A DNA stretch of 10,595 bases from SYFY01 sp031385325 (GTDB lineage: Bacteria > Pseudomonadota > Gammaproteobacteria > Pseudomonadales > Azotimanducaceae): NCBI GenBank assembly GCA_031385325.1, contig JANNBJ010000051.1:1-10595 (forward strand). Reading direction: 5' to 3'. Positions within the stretch are counted from its first letter, which is position 1; every line of letters begins with the position of its first letter. Positions 5,862 to 10,595 of the stretch are shown here, piece after piece. The notes below the pieces were generated by a model, which ran no database searches, was not told the origin of the DNA, and saw only the letters and a program-made list of their open reading frames with translations. A program made the translations under genes and the position numbers.

Positions 5862-6538
5862 GCGGACGCTCCTGCCACCCTGAAGGTGACACGTTCGTTG
5901 GATTGACCGGATATTTCCCCGGCAACCAAGGGTTGCGACTCACCATAACCAACAACAAGGATCTGTCGGACAGCGACGCCCGAGCGAACCAGATAACGTG
6001 CAACGGTATCGGCGCGACGAGCGGAGAGCTGTTGGTTGATGTTGGTATCGCCCCGCTGTCCGGTGTGCGCACCGACTTCCACCCTGTGGCTGCACTGACG
6101 AATGACCGCAGCCATACGCTCCAGCGCCTCGAAACTTCCTTCTTCGAGTTCTTCACTACCGGCCTTGAACCGTACCGTCGACTCTCGACCGAACACGTCG
6201 AGCTGATGTTGGCAGCGTGCGGCTTCCGGCAAGGTCACGAGTTGCGACACCACGTTTGCCGTTGCAGGTTCCAGGCGAGCCTTGGCCAGCGCCTGAACGG
6301 CATCAGCGTCCGTCTGCGCAACGCCATGCAGAACAACCTGCTGACCATCCACTTCGACGGCGTACCAAAGCAGCGGGCTGTCTGCCACCGCTTGCGAAAC
6401 CCGCGCATGCACATCAGCCACGATGTGATCCGCTTCCAGAAACAGACTGACAAAACCCAGACCAAGCCAGATCGCCGCGGCTGTAGTGAAAAGCTCGAAA
6501 CGGGTGAAGCCACCGGTCTGTAGATCAAAGGTCTGCAT
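5858..6538 (-). CDS. Inner-membrane OmpA-like protein with BON-like region
   Basis: This 226-residue protein (from the ATG at 6536-6538) has a short cytoplasmic start, a membrane helix at about residues 17-34, a BON-like segment at 40-103 (HARVSQAVADSPLL, then VVLHGVAQTDADAVQAL), and an OmpA/Pal-type domain at about 115-222. The OmpA domain shows VRFKAGSEEL, NQQLSARRADTVARYL and VGYGESQPL. The Arg of the L-S-x-x-R-A motif (Arg175) is present, but the Asp usually found in H-T-D is Gly160. A BON plus OmpA arrangement behind one helix recalls mycobacterial ArfA. The domain should face the periplasm. An alternative GTG start at 6586 would add 16 residues; neither start has a strong ribosome site. 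It is the first gene of a two-gene operon with the coiled-coil gene. Confidence 0.85.
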   Translation of the reverse strand: MQTFDLQTGGFTRFELFTTAAAIWLGLGFVSLFLEADHIVADVHARVSQAVADSPLLWYAVEVDGQQVVLHGVAQTDADAVQALAKARLEPATANVVSQLVTLPEAARCQHQLDVFGRESTVRFKAGSEELEEGSFEALERMAAVIRQCSHRVEVGAHTGQRGDTNINQQLSARRADTVARYLVRSGVAVRQILVVGYGESQPLVAGEISGQSNERVTFRVAGASA

Positions 6539-6650
6539 CCGCACATTGTGCCGTGGTGCGCGTTCCCGGATCGTGAACCGGGTCACCCCAAGAGGTCCCC
6601 GGCGGGGCGATCACATCGTCATCCTGCGTTCCTGTCTCGCACCGCAATAC

Positions 6651-6689
6651 TGGTACACTCCCTCCGCTAACCGTTTTTCATTGGGGGGA
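6651..6689 (+). promoter_or_regulatory. Candidate promoter and ribosome site of the alcohol dehydrogenase
   Basis: An extended -10 (TG-G-TACACT, 6651-6659) lies 37 bp before the ATG. No good -35 is seen; TCCTGT at 6630-6635 is the nearest, at 18-bp spacing. A strong purine-rich ribosome site, GGGGGGAA (6683-6690), fixes the start codon at 6696. The 157 bp shared with the divergent OmpA-like gene probably holds both promoters. Confidence 0.45.
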
Positions 6690-6695
6690 ACGACT

Positions 6696-8921
6696 ATGAC
6701 GGCCCGCAGTTTCGTGATCGCTTTCACACTGTGTATTCTGGCAGCATGCTCACAAGAGCAGTCTGCTGCACCTGAGGTCTCTGCCTCTTCCGACGCTGCA
6801 GCGGCCACCGCCGCATCAACTCAGAGCCAGGCCGCCAACGTTGATGGCGCCCGCATCACCAACGCCAACAGCGAACCAGGCAACTGGATGTCGACCGGGC
6901 GCACTTACGACGAGCAGCGTTACAGTCCGCTCGATCAGATCAACCAGGAGACCGTCAAACAGCTGGGGCTGGCCTGGCACTGGGATACCAAAACCCGACG
7001 AGGTCTCGAAGCGACGCCGCTGGTCGTTGACGGCGTCATGTATACCTCTGGCTCCTGGTCAGTGGTCTGGGCCCACAACGCCAAAACCGGTGAACTCTTG
7101 TGGGAATACGACCCGCAAGTTCCGCGTGAGTGGGGCAAATATGCCTGCTGTGACGTGGTGAATCGAGGTGTTGCCGCCTGGAAAGGCAAGATCTACATCG
7201 GCACCATTGATGGCCGACTGATCGCTCTGGATGCCAACACGGGCAAGCCCGTCTGGGATGTACTGACCATCGACAACACCAAGCCGTATACCATCACCGG
7301 CGCACCACGTGTGGTCAAAGACAAAGTAGTCATCGGCAACGGTGGCGCAGAGTACGGCGTGCGTGGCTATGTTACTGCGTACGATGCGGCTACCGGCGAA
7401 CAAGCCTGGCGCTTCTACACAGTGCCCGGTGATCCGTCTCAGCCCCAGGACTCCAAGGCCATGGAAATGGCTGCGGCAACCTGGCGCGGCACCGACTGGT
7501 GGAAGGTCGGTGGCGGCGGTACCGCGTGGGACTCGATGGCTTACGATCCAGAGCTCAATCAGATCTACATCGGCGTGGGCAACGGCTCGCCGTGGAACCG
7601 CTACATTCGCAGCCCGGGAGGTGGTGACAACCTGTTCCTGGCCTCGATCGTCGCACTCAATGCCGATGATGGCAGCTACGTCTGGCACTATCAGACGACA
7701 CCCGGTGACACCTGGGACTACACCGCTGTTCAGCACATGATTCTTGCTGATCTGCAGATCGACGGTCAGCCTCGCAAGGTCATCATGCAGGCACCGAAAA
7801 ACGGCTTCTTCTACGTCCTTGATCGCACCAACGGACAGTTCATCAGTGCTGAGGCGTATGTACCCGTGACCTGGGCAACACACGTCGACCCTGAAACCGG
7901 TCGACCGGTGGAAAACCCCGACGCTCACTACGCCAACGAGACGAAGAAAATTCGCCCGGCGCCGTACGGTGGCCACAACTGGCATCCCATGACGTTCAGT
8001 CCCAAGACCGGTCTCGTCTACATCCCGGTGCTGGACCTGCCGTTCAAGTACGGACAGGACAACGCGTTCAAACACAATCCAACGGAATGGAACACTGGTG
8101 TCGATTTTGCCGAGACGATTCCGAGCAAGGATCCGGACACGATGATCGCCGACATGAAAGACGTGAAAGGTTATCTCTCCGCCTGGGATCCCGTGGCGCA
8201 GAAGGAAGTGTGGCGCGTACAACATTCCAATTCGTGGAATGGCGGCCTGCTGTCGACGGCCGGCAACCTCGTTTTCCAGGGCCGCGCCGATGGTTATTTC
8301 GCGGCCTATACCGCGGACAAGGGCGAGCTGGTCTGGGAGACACCCGTTCAGGTGGGAATCATCGCTGCGCCAATCAGCTATTCGGTTGATGGCGAGCAAT
8401 ACATCGCCGTTGTTGCAGGTTGGGGTGGCGCCTATGGTCTTGCGTCCGGCATGCCGCGCCATCGCAACAATGCACTCGAAGAGGGCCGCATCCTGGTCTG
8501 GAAGATTGGTGGCAAGGCAGAGTTACCGAAGCAGGAAGTGGCTTTCAATGCCATACCCAAACAGCCAGACATCAAGACCACACCCGAAGAAGTGGCACAT
8601 GGCGAAAAACTGTTCCACTCTTCGTGCGCGGTTTGCCATGGTGCCGGCGCTTTGAGTGCGGGCAGCATTCCTGATCTGCGTTATGCAAGCGCTGCGACCC
8701 ACGCTGCGTGGGACGCAATCGTGCGTGGAGGAGCGTTCCAGAGTAAGGGTATGCCGAAGTTCGACCACCTCCTTCAGGAGGCTGATGCCAAAGCCATCCA
8801 GGCTTACGTGATCACGGCAGCCAACAACACCATCGCGTTCTGCGAGAGTGAATATCGCAAGAACTATCCGGAGTTGCTGGATACGGCCTGTACCCGAGCA
8901 AACACGCCAACGACACCTTGA
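6696..8921 (+). CDS. PQQ-dependent quinohaemoprotein alcohol dehydrogenase, lipoprotein
   Basis: This 741-residue periplasmic enzyme oxidises alcohols with pyrroloquinoline quinone and passes electrons to its own C-terminal cytochrome c (type II quinohaemoprotein layout). The eight-bladed propeller is shown by repeated W-x-x-x-A-x-x-x-x-T-G-E units, the vicinal Cys151-Cys152 pair that sits over PQQ, and the GDTWDYT active-site motif with Asp341. Thr343 stands where lanthanide-dependent enzymes have a second Asp, so Ca2+ is the likely metal. The haem site is CAVCH (Cys644, Cys647, His648), with Met686 in KGMPKF as probable axial ligand. The ATG at 6696 is chosen for the strong GGGGGGAA site and for what follows: a 17-residue signal ending in LAA-C18, a lipobox, then a Ser/Ala/Gln-rich linker to about residue 48. 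Ser at +2 suggests outer-membrane sorting. Two late Cys (716, 732) may form a disulfide. No PQQ synthesis gene is in view. Confidence 0.93.
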   Translation: MTARSFVIAFTLCILAACSQEQSAAPEVSASSDAAAATAASTQSQAANVDGARITNANSEPGNWMSTGRTYDEQRYSPLDQINQETVKQLGLAWHWDTKTRRGLEATPLVVDGVMYTSGSWSVVWAHNAKTGELLWEYDPQVPREWGKYACCDVVNRGVAAWKGKIYIGTIDGRLIALDANTGKPVWDVLTIDNTKPYTITGAPRVVKDKVVIGNGGAEYGVRGYVTAYDAATGEQAWRFYTVPGDPSQPQDSKAMEMAAATWRGTDWWKVGGGGTAWDSMAYDPELNQIYIGVGNGSPWNRYIRSPGGGDNLFLASIVALNADDGSYVWHYQTTPGDTWDYTAVQHMILADLQIDGQPRKVIMQAPKNGFFYVLDRTNGQFISAEAYVPVTWATHVDPETGRPVENPDAHYANETKKIRPAPYGGHNWHPMTFSPKTGLVYIPVLDLPFKYGQDNAFKHNPTEWNTGVDFAETIPSKDPDTMIADMKDVKGYLSAWDPVAQKEVWRVQHSNSWNGGLLSTAGNLVFQGRADGYFAAYTADKGELVWETPVQVGIIAAPISYSVDGEQYIAVVAGWGGAYGLASGMPRHRNNALEEGRILVWKIGGKAELPKQEVAFNAIPKQPDIKTTPEEVAHGEKLFHSSCAVCHGAGALSAGSIPDLRYASAATHAAWDAIVRGGAFQSKGMPKFDHLLQEADAKAIQAYVITAANNTIAFCESEYRKNYPELLDTACTRANTPTTP

Positions 8922-8935
8922 TGGGGAGGGAAGAG

Positions 8936-8951
8936 GCGGCCTGAGGGCCGC
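8936..8951 (+). other. Small GC hairpin after the dehydrogenase
   Basis: GCGGCC-TGAG-GGCCGC is a perfect 6-bp stem with a 4-base loop, 14 bp after the stop codon. It has no T-run and precedes the true terminator by a few bases. It may protect the mRNA 3' end. Confidence 0.45.
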
Positions 8952-8960
8952 TTCGACTAG

Positions 8961-8998
8961 AGGCACCGGTTCCGGGAGGGGCCAGGTGCCTTTTTTTT
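8961..8998 (+). terminator. Intrinsic terminator of the dehydrogenase gene
   Basis: AGGCACCGG pairs with CC-A-GGTGCCT (one bulged A) and is followed at once by eight T residues (8991-8998). This is a clear rho-independent terminator for plus-strand transcripts. Read on the minus strand, no T-run follows the stem, so it does not serve the converging hydrolase gene. Confidence 0.9.
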
Positions 8999-9002
8999 GA
9001 GC

Positions 9003-9830
9003 TTAATAAAGCGACAGTGTTACCGCTACCGGCAAGTGGTCTGATACATCGCAATCCAGCACCCGATAGTCGTCAATGCGAAAACCGGAGCTCACCAGAA
9101 TGTGATCGAGCGAGATGTTCGGACGCCACGCCGGATAGGTGGGTTGAACATCTTCGGCCAGTCGCAGGCCGCAATGGCCAAGCGCAGAGTCCGCCAGCAA
9201 CGCAGCCGCCGAACTGTTCATGTCTCCCATGACGATCACGTGCTCAGCGCCGGCAATCAGCTTGGCTACGTACTCGAGCTGACGTTGTCGAGAACCCGCG
9301 CCCAGTGACAGGTGTAACAAGACGACCAACACTTCCTGACCGGCGTACGGCAATCGCAGCACGATCGCACCACGGCCGGGTATGACACCTGGCAGCTTGT
9401 GATCTTCCATGTTGCTCGGCTCAATACGCGTGAGTACGCCATTGCCATGCTGCGCCAGCGGACCAAGATCCCGGTTGAGTTGTGCATACCAGTAGGGAAA
9501 TTGCGCGCGATCCGCCACATATTCCACCTGGTTGATGTAGCCGCTTCGTAGCGACCCACCGTCGATTTCCTGCAGCGCAACCACATCGTAGTCGCTGACC
9601 ACATCAGCAATACGTCGCAGATTGCGAGCGCGGTTCATGTGAGGAAATACATGTTTCCACCCGTTGGTCAAGTAGTGACGATAACGAGTGGTCTGAATAC
9701 CCACCTGGATGTTGAACGACAGGAGCCGGAGGGGGGCCGAATCAATCAGCTGCTCTTTCGGTATTGACCTGACGTTGACCACGGGTGTGACTACTTCTGC
9801 GCGCTGTGCACGCCACGCCCAAGACCGCAT
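9003..9830 (-). CDS. Endonuclease/exonuclease/phosphatase (EEP) family hydrolase
   Basis: This 275-residue metal-dependent phosphoesterase of the EEP (DNase I/Mg-sphingomyelinase-like) superfamily has all core motifs in order: Asn40 in LSFNIQVG, Glu88 in ALQEID, His173 in LLHLSLG, Asp203 and Asn205 in MGDMNS, Asp242 in SLDHILV and Asp264-His265 in the final SDHLP. The substrate (DNA, phospholipid or another phosphoester) cannot be read from sequence. The ATG at 9828-9830 is preferred because AAAGGT lies about 6 bases upstream; an in-frame ATG at 9902 has no ribosome site. No signal peptide is evident, so it is probably cytoplasmic. It lies 111 bp after the DsbA-like gene on the same strand. 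I recall the same neighbourhood in Pseudomonas, where such a gene follows dsbA. It converges with the dehydrogenase gene. Confidence 0.9.
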   Translation of the reverse strand: MRSWAWRAQRAEVVTPVVNVRSIPKEQLIDSAPLRLLSFNIQVGIQTTRYRHYLTNGWKHVFPHMNRARNLRRIADVVSDYDVVALQEIDGGSLRSGYINQVEYVADRAQFPYWYAQLNRDLGPLAQHGNGVLTRIEPSNMEDHKLPGVIPGRGAIVLRLPYAGQEVLVVLLHLSLGAGSRQRQLEYVAKLIAGAEHVIVMGDMNSSAAALLADSALGHCGLRLAEDVQPTYPAWRPNISLDHILVSSGFRIDDYRVLDCDVSDHLPVAVTLSLY

Positions 9831-9941
9831 AGTGACCTTTGAGTGAATTCGCGGCTTGAGTCTAGAAGGTCTGATTGGCCCGAACTGCGGGCTACCTACC
9901 ATTTGATTGTCAGGTATAACCCATGCCTCGGGTCGGAAACG

Positions 9942-10490
9942 TCAATGCGTGACTGCCTTGGCGTTATCCCCGGTGGATGCGCGCTCCTTCGCAATCAGAA
10001 AGTCGACAACTTCGAGCATACGTGTGTTGTCGCCCGCCAATTGACCATCAACGCGGTACTTGCCGTTAACGATCAGCGTCGGAACTCCAGTAATCCTGTA
10101 GGCACGGCCTTTGGCCACAGCTTGATTGACACGATTGCGCACGCTGAATGAGTTGTATACCTCGTTGAACTGATCCGGCTTGATGCCTGCATATTTCTCG
10201 AAAATTTCGGCCATCACCGCCGGGTCGCGAAGATCGCGAGATTCGACATGTATCGCGTTGAACAAATGCTCATGCACTTTGTCGACGACATTGAGTACTT
10301 CAGCTGTGAAATACGCTTGCGCCATCAACTGCCAGTCCGCATTGAAAACCGCTGGAATACGCTGGAACTTCACTCCAGCCGGTGCAGTCGAGCGCCACTT
10401 GTTGAGATCTGGATCAAACGAAAAACAGTGAATGCACGCATAGGAGAACACCTCGACGACCTCGACCGCCGCTGGATCGCTGGTCTGCAC
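9942..10490 (-). CDS. dsbA: DsbA-like periplasmic thiol:disulfide oxidoreductase, start unresolved
   Basis: This is a thioredoxin-fold protein that should introduce disulfides into exported proteins. The active site is CIHC (Cys19, Cys22 counting from the GTG at 10490) in VEVFSYACIHCFSF; the usual DsbA motif is CPHC. The cis-proline loop is GVPTLIVNG (Pro137), and an alpha-helical insert lies between. The GTG start is probably not real: homology-like sequence continues upstream in frame (ALDQAWEAGKHYEVLPVPV, typical of DsbA before the core domain) until a TGA at 10563-10565, with no ATG and no signal peptide. The signal peptide may be in another frame beyond the edge, so a frameshift or an unusual start is likely. 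Family confidence is high, N-terminus low. The last residues (SLTGDN-type tail ending AVTH) are unremarkable. Confidence 0.85.
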   Translation of the reverse strand: MQTSDPAAVEVVEVFSYACIHCFSFDPDLNKWRSTAPAGVKFQRIPAVFNADWQLMAQAYFTAEVLNVVDKVHEHLFNAIHVESRDLRDPAVMAEIFEKYAGIKPDQFNEVYNSFSVRNRVNQAVAKGRAYRITGVPTLIVNGKYRVDGQLAGDNTRMLEVVDFLIAKERASTGDNAKAVTH

Positions 10491-10595
10491 CGGAACAGGC
10501 AGTACTTCATAGTGCTTGCCAGCTTCCCAGGCTTGGTCCAGCGCCTGCGTTCGTCGGTCTGGTCATTTCATTTTCCACCAGCGCAACGCAGGCGC

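Noticed and set aside
7059..8462. A 467-codon open frame on the minus strand opposite the dehydrogenase.
   Set aside because: It is a shadow of the strongly supported quinohaemoprotein gene; its translation shows no domain pattern, and the plus-strand frame has full motif support.
9878..9892. Small hairpin GCCCG-AACTG-CGGGC between the DsbA-like and EEP genes.
   Set aside because: A 5-bp stem without a following T-run; too weak to call a terminator or regulatory element.

Overview
The window looks like chromosome of a Gram-negative bacterium, most likely a gammaproteobacterium. The reasons are signal peptides and a lipobox, an OmpA-type peptidoglycan-binding domain, a PQQ/haem c dehydrogenase, and a dsbA next to an endonuclease/exonuclease/phosphatase gene, an order I recall from Pseudomonas-type genomes (from memory, not searched). 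GC content is moderately high throughout. I cannot assign a genus.

Layout. (1) Positions 1-2428 are a mobile-element scrap zone. It starts with a heavily decayed IS110-family transposase on the minus strand, running off the left edge. Next comes the 3' end of an IS91-like transposase on the plus strand. An intact vapBC toxin-antitoxin operon follows, with a palindromic operator over its -10 box. Beyond it is a second, diverged copy of an approximately 70-bp piece of the IS91-like 3' end, followed by a C-P-x-C-G-G zinc-knuckle scrap. vapBC is therefore bracketed by direct repeats of element debris. (2) Positions 2429-5172 hold a secreted phosphodiesterase/nucleotide-pyrophosphatase-like enzyme (minus), divergent from an MFS exporter (plus), which is followed by a small orphan protein. 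(3) Positions 5205-6538 hold a translationally coupled minus-strand pair: an inner-membrane-anchored OmpA-like protein and a membrane-anchored coiled-coil protein. (4) Positions 6696-8921 hold a PQQ-dependent quinohaemoprotein alcohol dehydrogenase predicted to be a lipoprotein, ending at a strong intrinsic terminator. (5) Positions 9003 to the right edge hold an EEP-superfamily hydrolase and a DsbA-like thiol oxidoreductase (both minus). The DsbA reading frame is interrupted just upstream of the mature domain.

How the genes fit together. The core genes are mostly envelope or periplasmic functions: secreted phosphodiesterase, exporter, OmpA/coiled-coil pair, periplasmic alcohol oxidation and disulfide formation. 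They do not form one pathway. No CRISPR array, tRNA, rRNA or complete mobile element is visible, and I did not find a convincing new multi-gene system. The points most worth following up are the repeat-bracketed vapBC, the OmpA-like protein lacking the usual diaminopimelate-binding aspartate beside its coiled-coil partner, the lipid-anchored quinohaemoprotein, and the broken DsbA N-terminus.
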